Origin: Methanococcoides methylutens MM1
GTDB taxonomy: Archaea; Halobacteriota; Methanosarcinia; Methanosarcinales; Methanosarcinaceae
Reading direction: 5' to 3'
DNA length: 64,000 nt
Assembly: GCF_000970325.1 (NCBI RefSeq)
Contig: NZ_CP009518.1
Coordinates: forward strand, 62,001-126,000
Below are positions 24,770-33,703 of this stretch, one piece after another. Within the stretch, counting starts at the first letter, position 1. Each line of letters begins with the position of its first letter. Made by a program: the position numbers and the translations under genes. The notes beneath the pieces are model-generated. The model worked only from the letters and a program-made list of their open reading frames with translations. It had not been told where the DNA came from and made no database searches.

Positions 24770-25639
24770 ATGAAAAGCAGGAACGTATTTGTGATCGCCC
24801 AGAAAGAAGTTGCCGATCATCTTCGGGATTCCGGGTTTTTGGTGTTGCTTGCAACATATACCCTGATAGTTTTTGCCTCTACATACATGTACGGCTCTAT
24901 GAAGCATGAGGCAGGTTCAGTACTTCTGAGCAGCATCAATGTTAAAATGATATCCCTGTTTGGTCCTCTGATCGGTATTGTGCTGGGATTCGATGCGGTC
25001 GTCAGAGAGCGGAAGTCGGGATCTTTGAATGTGTTGTTAACCCATCCGCTATTCAGGGATAATGTAATCGCAGGGAAGTTACTTGGATCAATGCTGGTTC
25101 TGGCTGCTATAATCGTGTTTTCGGTATTTGTATCCGTTGGAACATTGCTGATCTTCTATGGGGCCGATGTCGGACAGACGGAACTGGTTAGAATAGCTGT
25201 TTTCACCGTTCTCACATTTCTCTATGTGTCGATATTTTTGGGAATTGCAGTTCTCATCTCAACGATGGTAAAGGATGGCACCGATTCACTGACCTATAAC
25301 GTTGTTATATGGCTTTTTATCGGCATCTTATTTGGTGGAGTTCTCAAAGCTGCTGTTGTCATATTGACGGGTGATACATCGAACGAAAGTGTACTGATTA
25401 CGCAGCTCTTGAACATGTCCCCACTACATCACTATGCAGAGGCGGTTTTGGGTGAATTGGATCTTAGTTTTGGTGGCTTTAACAGTGAGCCGGTCATAGG
25501 AGGTATTTTCGATACCGGATATAGCCTCACACAGTGCTTAAAAGAATTCTGGATGAATATTGTAGTACTGATAGTGACACCTATTGTTTTGTTCATTGCA
25601 ACTTTCATCACCTTTCTCAGAAAGGACATTACTCTATAA
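24770..25639 (+). CDS. ABC-2 type transporter permease (second copy)
   Basis: A 289-residue paralogue of the preceding permease, sharing the N-terminus (SRNVFVIAQKEVADH) and the loop VRERKSGSLNVLLTHPLFRDNVIAGK. Six TM helices are predicted. The gap to the upstream stop is 4 bases, so translation is probably coupled. The pair looks like an internal tandem duplication that diverged. It most likely works with the ATPase and the NEW3-type protein of the same operon. Confidence 0.9.
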   Translation: MKSRNVFVIAQKEVADHLRDSGFLVLLATYTLIVFASTYMYGSMKHEAGSVLLSSINVKMISLFGPLIGIVLGFDAVVRERKSGSLNVLLTHPLFRDNVIAGKLLGSMLVLAAIIVFSVFVSVGTLLIFYGADVGQTELVRIAVFTVLTFLYVSIFLGIAVLISTMVKDGTDSLTYNVVIWLFIGILFGGVLKAAVVILTGDTSNESVLITQLLNMSPLHHYAEAVLGELDLSFGGFNSEPVIGGIFDTGYSLTQCLKEFWMNIVVLIVTPIVLFIATFITFLRKDITL

Positions 25640-25648
25640 AGTGATAAA

Positions 25649-26857
25649 ATGGTATACAAAATACAACATCTCAGGAAAACGGGGATTATCCTCATGTTCA
25701 TCATTTTACTGACAGTCCCCATCGCAAGTGCGGACTGGTCTTCAATTGCGGTAATGACAAGTATAACGGGTAAGGTTGTCCTGCCTGGGGATACAGTTGA
25801 ATTTCCGATTACCATTGAAAAGGGATACAACAATAGCGACGAGGCCTGGTGTTATCTCTCCATCAAGGACAAAAACGATGGTTGGAGTGCAGGTTTTTAT
25901 GATGACGGGGACCAGATTAGCTGTTTGACTTTCCCGGAGGACAAAAATAGCCCCGAAGAGGTCATACTGAGGGTCAGGCCGCCGATAGATACTCCAAACG
26001 GTGCATATACAATCTGGGCGGATTTCAAGCCGGACGATGGTGATACCATATCACATGAATTTGTGGTCAACGTTGACAATGAGGCTATCCTGGATCTTGA
26101 TATTTACTCGGATGTACCGGGTCTGGAGACCAGGCCAAATGATCCTGTAGAGTTCTATGTAACTCTGGAGAACGATTATGATCATCGTGTGACTGCCAAC
26201 ATTAACGTTGTTGAGAAACCTGATGAATGGGATGTTGAATTTCTGGAAGAAGACAATGGCAAGTACAGGATCACAAAAACAAGTATAGCAGCAAACGAGG
26301 AACAAACTTTCATTGTCAAGGTCCGTCCCTGCCTGAATGCAGTTGATGGTACTTATCCCATTGTTCTGAATGTGGTTCTGGAAAACAGCCGGCTCGGAGT
26401 TTCCCAGCAACTTGATCTTACTATTAATCGGGGAATAGAAGAGGACAAGATGCTAAGCATATTCCCGGGCACAAAAAGCATTGAGTTAAATCCCGGTTCC
26501 TCCGAAGAGATCGTGGTAAATCTACGGAATACGGGTGATCAAACCCTTAATAATGTCGAGTTAAAAGTGCAGGATGTTTCCGGGGTTACCACTTCGATAA
26601 GGAGCTTTGGTGCCATAGATGAGCTGGAGCCGGGCGAGTCCAGAGGGATACCGGTCGAAATTAAAGCACGAGCTGATGCAAGTCCTGACACAAAAGAGAT
26701 ACTGATGCGTGCTGTAAGCGATGAGGCGGAAAGCGAAGACGAACGGGTGGAAGTCTCTGTGATTAAATCAAACAGTAGTGGCTTTATTGGTATTGGAATG
26801 GTAATCGCAGCCCTGCTTTTGCTGATCTTTATTGTTTCTAAATTCGGGAGGAGGTAA
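25649..26857 (+). CDS. Membrane-anchored exported protein with NEW3/CARDB-type beta domains
   Basis: A 402-residue protein: signal peptide (about 9-27), then three or so immunoglobulin-like beta repeats of the NEW3/COG1470 type (LPGDTVEFPITIEKGYNN, RPNDPVEFYVTLENDYDH, NPGSSEEIVVNLRNTGDQTL), and a C-terminal TM helix (GFIGIGMVIAALLLLIFIV) with a basic end. Similar proteins accompany ABC-2 transporters in Methanosarcina. It lies 9 bases after the second permease and 6 before the ATPase. A structural or substrate-presenting role outside the membrane is likely but unproved. Confidence 0.82.
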   Translation: MVYKIQHLRKTGIILMFIILLTVPIASADWSSIAVMTSITGKVVLPGDTVEFPITIEKGYNNSDEAWCYLSIKDKNDGWSAGFYDDGDQISCLTFPEDKNSPEEVILRVRPPIDTPNGAYTIWADFKPDDGDTISHEFVVNVDNEAILDLDIYSDVPGLETRPNDPVEFYVTLENDYDHRVTANINVVEKPDEWDVEFLEEDNGKYRITKTSIAANEEQTFIVKVRPCLNAVDGTYPIVLNVVLENSRLGVSQQLDLTINRGIEEDKMLSIFPGTKSIELNPGSSEEIVVNLRNTGDQTLNNVELKVQDVSGVTTSIRSFGAIDELEPGESRGIPVEIKARADASPDTKEILMRAVSDEAESEDERVEVSVIKSNSSGFIGIGMVIAALLLLIFIVSKFGRR

Positions 26858-26863
26858 TTACAT

Positions 26864-27847
26864 ATGGAAAACTTACAGGATAGATCAGATGTCGCTCAAA
26901 TTGGTACGGAAAATATAATTGAAATTCAGGGGCTAACCAAGTGTTTTGGAAAGCAAAAAGAAATCGTGGCAGTGGATTCACTTACACTAAATGTTAAAAA
27001 AGGCGAAGTTTTTGGTTTTGTAGGCCCAAATGGTGCAGGCAAGACAACAACCATGAAGATGCTGATAGGCCTGCTGGAACCCACAAGCGGTACCGGCAGG
27101 GTTGGGGGGTTTGACATTGTCAGGGAAATTATCAATATCCGTGAAGTCACGGGTGTACTTCCGGAACCTGCTGGCTTTTATGATAATCTCACTGCCAGGC
27201 AGAATCTGAGGTTTTATGCAAAGTTGTATGATATTAAAGAAGATGTCAGGGAAAAACGAATAGTTGAACTGCTGGATATGGTGGGACTTAACGGTGCCAT
27301 AGACCAGAAAACAGGTGGCTTCTCAACAGGTATGCGTAAACGTTTCGGACTTGCCCAGGCCCTGATCAATGATCCGGATATCCTATTTCTGGATGAACCG
27401 ACCAGTGGTATCGATCCAAAGGGTGCACAGATGATGCGTGACCTGATAAAACAGCTTAGCAGGGAAAAGAATGTGACCATTTTCTTAAGTTCCCATGCAA
27501 TGTCAGAGGTGGAAGAGATCTGCAACAGGATAGCAGTGATAGAGAAGGGAAACTTATTGGCAGTGGGATCTGTGGAAGAACTCCGGGATATGGTCAGGGA
27601 AAAGGAAGGAGTACAATACATACTTGAAATTTCGAATATCCCTCTTCAGGATGTTGCTGGTAAATTAAGTGATATCGATGGTGTCCATGAAACATATGCT
27701 AGGAATGGTATGTTATATGTGCATGCGGATGCGGGGATGCGTGCTGAAATTGCAAATAATGTCAAACTGATGGACGGGACAGTGTCCAGATTTGAGGAAG
27801 ACAGGATGGATCTGCAGAAGGTATTCCTGAAACTGATCAAGTCCTGA
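26864..27847 (+). CDS. ABC transporter ATP-binding protein
   Basis: A 327-residue ABC-2-type ATPase of the CcmA/NatA/NosF kind. Walker A is GPNGAGKTTTMK (about residue 56), the Q-loop LPEPAGFYDN, the signature FSTGMRKRFGLAQAL and Walker B ILFLDEPTSG, with the switch His in LSSHAMSEVEE. The last ~100 residues are a regulatory extension typical of the family. A strong GGAGGAGGT precedes the ATG. It closes the operon that starts at 22256 and energises the two permeases. Confidence 0.95.
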   Translation: MENLQDRSDVAQIGTENIIEIQGLTKCFGKQKEIVAVDSLTLNVKKGEVFGFVGPNGAGKTTTMKMLIGLLEPTSGTGRVGGFDIVREIINIREVTGVLPEPAGFYDNLTARQNLRFYAKLYDIKEDVREKRIVELLDMVGLNGAIDQKTGGFSTGMRKRFGLAQALINDPDILFLDEPTSGIDPKGAQMMRDLIKQLSREKNVTIFLSSHAMSEVEEICNRIAVIEKGNLLAVGSVEELRDMVREKEGVQYILEISNIPLQDVAGKLSDIDGVHETYARNGMLYVHADAGMRAEIANNVKLMDGTVSRFEEDRMDLQKVFLKLIKS

Positions 27848-27872
27848 ATGCCAATTCTATGAACATTTCATC

Positions 27873-27893
27873 TAAAATCCTCTGGTGATTTTA
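27873..27893 (+). terminator. Hairpin after the ABC operon
   Basis: TAAAATC and GATTTTA are perfect 7-base arms with a 7-base loop, 26 bases after the ATPase stop. No T run follows directly, so termination is uncertain. Confidence 0.35.
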
Positions 27894-27942
27894 AGTTCAT
27901 GATGGCAATCTTGAATTGCTTGTTGGTGGCTCAGTTTCACTT

Positions 27943-28047
27943 CGATGAAATGGACAGAGAACATTTATAATGTAGCGGATATCAGGACTAACAAACATTG
28001 TAAATATATAAGTTGGGTTTAGTCAGTTTTGAAGAAATAACTGAAGC
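27943..28047 (+). promoter_or_regulatory. Island operator, TATA box and leader, copy 3
   Basis: CGATGAAATGGACA (27943-27956) ends 5 bases before CATTTATA (27962-27969). ACATTGTAAATAT follows at 27995, in the position of the copy 1 hairpin. Bases 28024-28047 match copy 1 (17687-17710) at 21 of 24 positions, including AATAACTGAAGC. The first half of the operator has diverged. Confidence 0.6.
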
Positions 28048-28091
28048 CCCTACATGGAGGGTTCTATATCGATTATATCCTGGAAGAAGAA

Positions 28092-28319
28092 TTGTGGCGC
28101 TCAGTAGCAGTACTCCCTCTCTCTTTTTTGGGGATTTGTGTGCTCGATGAAGCCGGAGTTATTTCAATAAGTGCTTTATCAATTTTCATTCTGGCTTTCT
28201 TTGTTACGTTTGTCCACGTTTCATTCATGGTCTGGTACAGGAGAAAGGAAGGTCTGGCATTCTCTAATATTACGGTGATACTGGACCATCTGTTAAGTTC
28301 AAGGTCAAATGATAAGTGA
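28092..28319 (+). CDS. Small two-helix membrane protein
   Basis: A 75-residue protein with two hydrophobic helices (VLPLSFLGICVLDEAGVISI and LSIFILAFFVTFVHVSFMV) and a basic loop-out YRRKEG. The start is a TTG at 28092 with GGAAG just upstream; no ATG is available in frame, which lowers confidence. It follows the copy 3 leader. A decayed piece of the same gene lies at 20150-20215, evidence that the reading frame was once real and duplicated. No function can be given. Confidence 0.55.
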   Translation: MWRSVAVLPLSFLGICVLDEAGVISISALSIFILAFFVTFVHVSFMVWYRRKEGLAFSNITVILDHLLSSRSNDK

Positions 28320-28334
28320 ATTAAAATTCGATTT

Positions 28335-28351
28335 AAGATCAATTTGATCTT
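28335..28351. terminator. Short palindrome after the small membrane-protein gene
   Basis: AAGATCA and TGATCTT are perfect 7-base arms around a 3-base loop, 15 bases after the stop. No T tract follows. It may be a weak terminator or a stem in a two-gene message. Confidence 0.35.
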
Positions 28352-28394
28352 GCTTTGGGAAAGAATGTTTGGATAAGATGCAGGTTCTGATAAA

Positions 28395-29234
28395 ATGTAT
28401 GAGCTATCTTCTAAAAAATTAATATTCATAACAATAAGCCTGATCCTGGTCATCAGTCTAATATCAGCTTTAGTCACTTTGCCTGCAGAACCTTATCACT
28501 CAAGCAATGAGTTCAAGTTTTCAGAATTATTTAATACATCTTTTCATAAATATCCGGTTCCTTTGAGTAGCTACTCTGCTTCAAGTGGCTATATCGATTC
28601 AGTCATTGATTCCACATCCCCTCGTATTGATCCTCAAAATGTGATTGGTTTAAGCGAGTTTGGAGCAGCAAATATTATACTTATCGAATCTGAGGGGAAT
28701 ATTACTGAAATAATCGCTGATGACAGGGCCAATGTTCTGGAAATAAATGCCCTTGAGATGAAACCAGTTGGCTCAAGAGAATTTTCTGCTACAGGAAATC
28801 TAATGGAGAGCACAGTAATAGAATTATATGAACTTGAAATTCTCTTGCCCGATCCAGATAAATCCTCCTCTCTCACTGTAAGTGCTCTTGAGATATCCCA
28901 TGAAAGCTGGGAAGACCAAATTGGTTGCAAAGGGGACAAGAACAAAGATGTTCACATTGAAGGACTGTTTTTCATTGATAGTTCCGACAATGTGCTTGTT
29001 GTGGGAAATTCAGAGGTACTTGCAAATTGCACCATGTTGTCGGTTACTGAAAATAAAGAGCACTCACAAAGTGGCAAGACTTTTGGAGAATTTTATAATT
29101 CAGTTAAGTGGGAAAGTAAAGGTCTGTTCATAAGTTCTAAATCCGAACGAGAACCACATATTGTAGTTGATAAATTTATCACCATCAAAACATGGGTTGC
29201 AGAAGATTCATGGATCAGCCTGGGTCTATTCTGA
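28395..29234 (+). CDS. Exported protein of unknown function
   Basis: A 279-residue protein with an N-terminal hydrophobic signal or anchor (LIFITISLILVISLISALV). The exported part is Ser-, Glu- and Asp-rich, with a pair of Cys (about 177 and 213) that could form a disulphide. No family was recognised. Beta-strand-like runs (ESTVIELYELEILLPDP, SSDNVLVVGNSEVLANC) suggest an adhesin-like or beta-barrel surface domain. No island operator precedes it; it may be read through from 28092. Confidence 0.65.
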   Translation: MYELSSKKLIFITISLILVISLISALVTLPAEPYHSSNEFKFSELFNTSFHKYPVPLSSYSASSGYIDSVIDSTSPRIDPQNVIGLSEFGAANIILIESEGNITEIIADDRANVLEINALEMKPVGSREFSATGNLMESTVIELYELEILLPDPDKSSSLTVSALEISHESWEDQIGCKGDKNKDVHIEGLFFIDSSDNVLVVGNSEVLANCTMLSVTENKEHSQSGKTFGEFYNSVKWESKGLFISSKSEREPHIVVDKFITIKTWVAEDSWISLGLF

Positions 29235-29364
29235 ATTGCACATCTTATGGACATGTTAATGCTATTCTCAGGATACCTCATTCTTGTTTGAGCATGCTTT
29301 TTTGCTAACTAAAGTTGAAAAGAATGTAAAAATTGGGGATTAGCGCAAAGGCACCAATAAAGAA

Positions 29365-29465
29365 CAATTTGATGAAATGGATATAAAATATTTATACTGC
29401 TTGGCACTTAGAACAGAATACGACATTGTAAAGACGTTGTGATATTTGGGAATTCTTGACAGAAC
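29365..29465 (+). promoter_or_regulatory. Island operator, TATA box and leader, copy 4
   Basis: CAATTTGATGAAATGGATA (29365-29383), 15 of 19 identical to the copy 2 arm, ends 5 bases before TATTTATA (29389-29396). ACATTGTAAAGACGTT (29423-29438) matches the copy 1 hairpin position and loop. TCTTGACAGAA near 29455 matches TCTTGACGGAA of copy 1. The 327 bases between the 28395 and 29562 genes hold this element; the first 125 show nothing else. Confidence 0.6.
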
Positions 29466-29561
29466 AGCCAATCCGCATATCAGGGTATTATCTCAGGTTT
29501 TACTGTTTATTCCTATGGCTACGTCTTTGTTTCCGGATCAATGGGTTCAAGAGGACATTGC

Positions 29562-30404
29562 ATGAAACTAAAGCTATTTCTGGGTTTACTGTTAGTGATC
29601 GGCATGATCGGGTCCGGATTGGCAATTGAAGAAAATGCAGAACAAGGCAATGAGTCTGTTGAAGGGCAGTTGCCAGGAAGGGTCCTGACACCGGACGAAG
29701 TAATGGAAGTTTTTGGCAATGTTACGTGGGATTTTCAACTACCCGATGAAGCACCGGATGATTGTATTGTGCGTTCACATGAAGGCACAGAATATGTGTA
29801 TATGTTACGCAATTTTTCAGATCCAGTTTCGCTAACAGAACTAAATGAAGCAAGGGACGATGTGATCAATAGCTATTATGCGAATACTTCGGAGAACGGA
29901 GCTTCATATGGTTCTATAATGTATTCAGTACCTCAGGTTCCGGAAGGAGGGCGCATTGTAGCGTACTGTTTTAGAATTGATGATGAAGGGATAACAAGTG
30001 ATTATGTGGGAATTGCAGGTGACGAAAGGTCCGTATCAAAGATTCATGAAAAGGCAGAAATATGGTACAACAATGAAGTTCTGGAGCTGGAAAATGCAGA
30101 AACAAATACAACTGCTGACGATGAACTCATTTCCAATAGCTCAGTCCAGTTTTTATCTGAAAGTTATACAATGGATGAGGATAGTCTCGAGATTGCAAAT
30201 AAGTTGTATGGTACCGACATTACATATGGCGAATACATAAAGCAGGTCTTCCCTGAAGCATACAAGGAATTTCCATCACCTTCTGAAGAAAAACTCTATA
30301 ATATGGATATGCTATGGCCGAAATCTCCCCGGGGAATCAAATTAGTTATCTGTGTTCTTGTTTTGGCGTTTTTCATGGAGAAAATACTGGAGAAAATGGA
30401 TTGA
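29562..30404 (+). CDS. Exported, C-terminally anchored protein of unknown function
   Basis: A 280-residue protein: signal peptide (MKLKLFLGLLLVIGMIGSGLA), an acidic external domain with an LTPDEVMEVFGNVTWDF start, and a C-terminal TM helix (GIKLVICVLVLAFFM) followed by KILEKMD. Start 29562 is favoured over 29541 because AGAGG lies about 8 bases before it and the signal peptide begins there. Several N-x-S/T sites suit a glycosylated surface protein. It is the target of operator and leader copy 4. No family was recognised. Confidence 0.72.
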   Translation: MKLKLFLGLLLVIGMIGSGLAIEENAEQGNESVEGQLPGRVLTPDEVMEVFGNVTWDFQLPDEAPDDCIVRSHEGTEYVYMLRNFSDPVSLTELNEARDDVINSYYANTSENGASYGSIMYSVPQVPEGGRIVAYCFRIDDEGITSDYVGIAGDERSVSKIHEKAEIWYNNEVLELENAETNTTADDELISNSSVQFLSESYTMDEDSLEIANKLYGTDITYGEYIKQVFPEAYKEFPSPSEEKLYNMDMLWPKSPRGIKLVICVLVLAFFMEKILEKMD

Positions 30405-30472
30405 TCAGGGTGAAGTAACAGGGCTAAACAGGTAACGGGAAACTACAATGAATTAAACTCATGGAGAATTTT

Positions 30473-30655
30473 ATGGACCTGAAAACAATGAGCACCATAT
30501 CACGCATTTTTGCCATCACTGCGATTGTTGTGGCATTCTATAATGGTTACCTTTCATGGGTAAAAGATGAGCTCAGTCCGCTTCTGGTGTGGATAACTCT
30601 GGGTCTTGTTTTTCTTTCCGCGATCATTCAGGAGTTCATCAAAAGGAAAAGTTGA
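30473..30655 (+). CDS. Small membrane protein
   Basis: A 60-residue protein with two hydrophobic helices (TISRIFAITAIVVAFYNGYLSW and LLVWITLGLVFLSAIIQEFI) and a basic C-terminus. GGAG lies 6 bases before the ATG at 30473, which is therefore chosen over 30461. It is the last gene before metF and may mark the right edge of the island. No function is evident. Confidence 0.55.
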   Translation: MDLKTMSTISRIFAITAIVVAFYNGYLSWVKDELSPLLVWITLGLVFLSAIIQEFIKRKS

Positions 30656-30716
30656 ACCCTTACCTTCCTCAAGGTCGCGATGCATTTAAAAACCAGACCT
30701 ACATATTTACCCCACG

Positions 30717-31598
30717 ATGCTATCAACTTTCAACGATGCGCTCAATTCAGACCGCTTCATTGTGACCGCAGAGGTGGCACCCCCGAAGGGCACCGATATC
30801 TCGGCGGTACTTGAGGATGCAGACCTTATCAGGGGATGGGTGGATGCTATCAACATCACGGACAACCAGCGTGCGGTAATGCGCATGAGCCCGGTAGCCG
30901 TGGGTAAATTACTGATGGATGCCGGTCATGAGGTGATAGTGCAGTTCACGTGCCGTGATCGTAATCGTCTTGCATTGCAGTCCGACATCCTGGCGGCATC
31001 GGCTCTTGGTATCAGTAATCTCTGCGTGATGACAGGGGACTATCCAACCAAAGGTGATCATACCGGCACAAAGCCGGTGTATGACCTTGATTCTGTGCAG
31101 CTTCTCTCAGTCATCACCAAGATGATGGGGGGACATGACATGGCAGGCAATGAGCTTGCAGGTGCTCCGTCATTTACTGTGGGTGCGGTATCCAATACCG
31201 ATGCAGCACGCAGGATGCAGATGATCAAGCTCAAAAAGAAGATCGATGCTGGTGCACAGTTCATACAGACTCAGGCGGTCTATGATGTGGAAGGTTTTGG
31301 CGAGTTCATGGATTCCTTCCCGGATTCTGACGTGCCGGTGCTGGCAGGGATCATACCGCTGCGTTCGGCGGGGATGGCGCGTTTCATGAATGGCAATGTT
31401 CCGGGAATAAGGGTTGGGGATGAGATGATATCCCGCATGGAGGATGCTGAGGACCCTGTTCAGGAAGGGCTTGAGATCGCTGCTGAGAGCATCCGGGAGT
31501 TGCGTAAGATGTGCAGGGGTATCCACCTGATGCCTATCGGGGGCAATTCCAATACAACTAAACTGCTTGAAATGGCAGGAATTTCCGCTTTACAATAA
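30717..31598 (+). CDS. metF: Methylene-tetrahydrofolate reductase (MetF)
   Basis: MetF reduces methylene-THF to methyl-THF with a flavin. The 293-residue TIM-barrel protein has the family landmarks FIVTAEVAPPKGTD with the catalytic Glu, DAINITDNQRA, VQFTCRDRNR, CVMTGDYPTKGDHTGT and AQFIQTQAVYD. It is the expected partner of metV at 16846. TTTAAA lies about 27 bases before the likely transcript start, so the mRNA may be nearly leaderless; no Shine-Dalgarno is seen. Confidence 0.95.
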   Translation: MLSTFNDALNSDRFIVTAEVAPPKGTDISAVLEDADLIRGWVDAINITDNQRAVMRMSPVAVGKLLMDAGHEVIVQFTCRDRNRLALQSDILAASALGISNLCVMTGDYPTKGDHTGTKPVYDLDSVQLLSVITKMMGGHDMAGNELAGAPSFTVGAVSNTDAARRMQMIKLKKKIDAGAQFIQTQAVYDVEGFGEFMDSFPDSDVPVLAGIIPLRSAGMARFMNGNVPGIRVGDEMISRMEDAEDPVQEGLEIAAESIRELRKMCRGIHLMPIGGNSNTTKLLEMAGISALQ

Positions 31599-31630
31599 TT
31601 TATAAAAACGACATCTAAGAGTAGAATAAC

Positions 31631-32878
31631 ATGAGATCCACACAGGTAGAATACGCAAAGAACGGCACGCTGACTCCGGAAATGGAACATGTGGCAAAGG
31701 TTGAGTCCCTCGATGAGGAAACCATACTTGAACGGGTTGCTGACGGAAGTCTTGTTGTGATGGTACGTGAAGGCTGCCCTCCTGTTGCGATCGGCAAAGG
31801 GGCCACCACCAAGATCAACGTGAACCTTGGGACATCTTCTGCAAGCATTGACCCAAACGCAGAGCTGGAAAAGGTCAAGGTTGCAGAGAAATACGGTGCT
31901 GATACCATTACGGACCTTTCAATGGGAGGCGACATCTCTGCCATCAGGAAGATGGTCTTTGACAACACCACGCTTCCGATCACAACTGTGCCTGTCTACC
32001 AGGCAGTGGTTGAATGCGGTATGAAGGAGGCTACCGGCGATGACATGATATCCTATCTCAAGAAACATGTTGACGAAGGGGTAAGTTCTGTTGTTCTTCA
32101 CTCTGTGGAAAAGCAGATGCTTGAGAAGTTGAAAGGCACAGGGCGTATAATGGGAATGGTCTCAAAGGGCGGTTCCTTTACCAGCGTGCTGATGCTCAAG
32201 GAAAACTGCGAGAACCCTTATCTTGAGAACTTCGAAGAGGTTCTTTCAATACTGAAGAAGAACGATGTTGTTCTCTCCCTTGGAAACACCATGCGAAGCG
32301 GTTGTGTCCATGACCTTTGCGACAGCCCGCAGATGATGGAGATTGAGAGGAATGCAGCTCTTGCAAAGCAGGCGAATGAGGCCGGTGTGCAGGTAATTAT
32401 CGAGGGTATGGGTGGCCATGTGCAGGCAAATGACATTCCTGAGCACATCGAAGCACACCGTTCCCGTTCTAACTTCCCGCTCTTTGTAGCAGGACCACTT
32501 CCAACTGATGTTGGTATGGGATATGATCATATCTCCGGTGCTGTGGGTGCAAGCATCGCCAGCGGCAACGGTGCCGACTACCTTTGCTACATCACCCCTG
32601 CAGAACATCTTTCTCTCCCGACACCTGAACAGGTCAGGGAAGGCCTGATCGCTTTCAGGATCGCTGCACACATTGGCGATTCAATGAAATACGGCCTGGA
32701 TGAGAGGGACAAGCTCCTTGCTGACAGGCGTGCGAAGTTCGACTGGGACGGGCAGATGGAGCTTGCACTTGATCCTGACAAGCCCAAGGGAATGTGCCCG
32801 CAGACAGGTCCCTGTTCCATGTGCGGTGAATACTGCGCTATCAAGATAATGTCCGATTATTTGGCCGGTGGTAATTAA
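31631..32878 (+). CDS. thiC: Phosphomethylpyrimidine synthase ThiC
   Basis: ThiC is a radical SAM enzyme that rearranges AIR to HMP-phosphate for thiamine. The 415-residue protein has the core GKGATTKINVNLGTSS, DLSMGGD and NPYLENFEE, and near the end the noncanonical cluster motif CSMCGEYCAIK. Length is that of the archaeal short form. It lies 32 bases after metF and overlaps or abuts cofE, so the three may form one transcript, although their pathways differ. Confidence 0.95.
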   Translation: MRSTQVEYAKNGTLTPEMEHVAKVESLDEETILERVADGSLVVMVREGCPPVAIGKGATTKINVNLGTSSASIDPNAELEKVKVAEKYGADTITDLSMGGDISAIRKMVFDNTTLPITTVPVYQAVVECGMKEATGDDMISYLKKHVDEGVSSVVLHSVEKQMLEKLKGTGRIMGMVSKGGSFTSVLMLKENCENPYLENFEEVLSILKKNDVVLSLGNTMRSGCVHDLCDSPQMMEIERNAALAKQANEAGVQVIIEGMGGHVQANDIPEHIEAHRSRSNFPLFVAGPLPTDVGMGYDHISGAVGASIASGNGADYLCYITPAEHLSLPTPEQVREGLIAFRIAAHIGDSMKYGLDERDKLLADRRAKFDWDGQMELALDPDKPKGMCPQTGPCSMCGEYCAIKIMSDYLAGGN

Positions 32879-32879
32879 A

Positions 32880-33656
32880 TTGACTTCTAAACTTCCCTGC
32901 ATGCAGGTCATTGGTATACGTACTCCCCTGATCAAACCGGGAGATGATATCGTAGAAGTGCTAGCCTCTTCCCTCAATGAAAATGAGATATTCCTGCAGG
33001 ATGGGGATGTGCTGGTGCTGGCTGAATCTGCAGTGGCCACAGCAGAAGGAAGGATGGTTGAACTTTCCACAGTGGTCCCCAGCAAAAAAGCAGAGGAACT
33101 TTCAGAAAAGTACTGTGTGGATTCCCGTGAAATGGAGCTTGTCCTCTGTGAATGCGATGATGTAATCGGCGGTGTCCCGGGAGCAGCCCTTACCATCACG
33201 AAGGGAACCCTTTCCCCGAATGCAGGTATCGATGGCTCCAACGCACCTGAGGGCCATGTTGTCCTCCTGCCTGAGAACGCACAGAAGAGTGCAGCCAGGA
33301 TACGCGCCGGCATGGAAGAATTCTGCTGCTGTCATCTCGGAGTGATAATCGGGGATAGCCGAACACAGCCCCTGCGCCTTGGGTGCGTGGGCGTGGCACT
33401 GGGCACATCAGGCATCGTTCCTGTGGAAGATGCAAGAGGTTCAAAGGACCTGTTCGGGAAGACACTTCATATCACACGCAAGGCGGTCGCGGATAATCTG
33501 GTCTCTGCTGCCCAGTTGATCATGGGGGAAGCAGATGAATGTATCCCGTGCGTCCTTATGCGTGGTGCACCTGTGAAGATGGTCAAGGGTTCGGAAGAGA
33601 TGCCGCTGTTCACTCCCGAGGAGTGTATGTATTATAGCAATATCAAGGAGAAATAA
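32880..33656 (+). CDS. cofE: Coenzyme F420-0:L-glutamate ligase CofE
   Basis: CofE adds glutamates to F420-0 using GTP, giving the deazaflavin electron carrier of methanogenesis. The protein, about 258 residues, has the family features IRTPLIKPGDD, the VLAESAVATAEGR metal region and a C-terminal GKTLHITRKAVADNL. The start is uncertain: TTG at 32880 has GGTGGT 8 bases upstream and is chosen; GTG at 32868 overlaps thiC, and ATG at 32901 would still leave the conserved part whole. Confidence 0.92.
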   Translation: MTSKLPCMQVIGIRTPLIKPGDDIVEVLASSLNENEIFLQDGDVLVLAESAVATAEGRMVELSTVVPSKKAEELSEKYCVDSREMELVLCECDDVIGGVPGAALTITKGTLSPNAGIDGSNAPEGHVVLLPENAQKSAARIRAGMEEFCCCHLGVIIGDSRTQPLRLGCVGVALGTSGIVPVEDARGSKDLFGKTLHITRKAVADNLVSAAQLIMGEADECIPCVLMRGAPVKMVKGSEEMPLFTPEECMYYSNIKEK

Positions 33657-33703
33657 TAACTTAATATTCCTTTTTTGCTGAACATATTGGTATGAACTTT
33701 GTC

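Noticed and set aside
29365-29383. TTGATGA-like sequence resembling a C box of a C/D small RNA
   Set aside because: No D box or guide-like spacing follows, and the sequence is explained by the shared operator.
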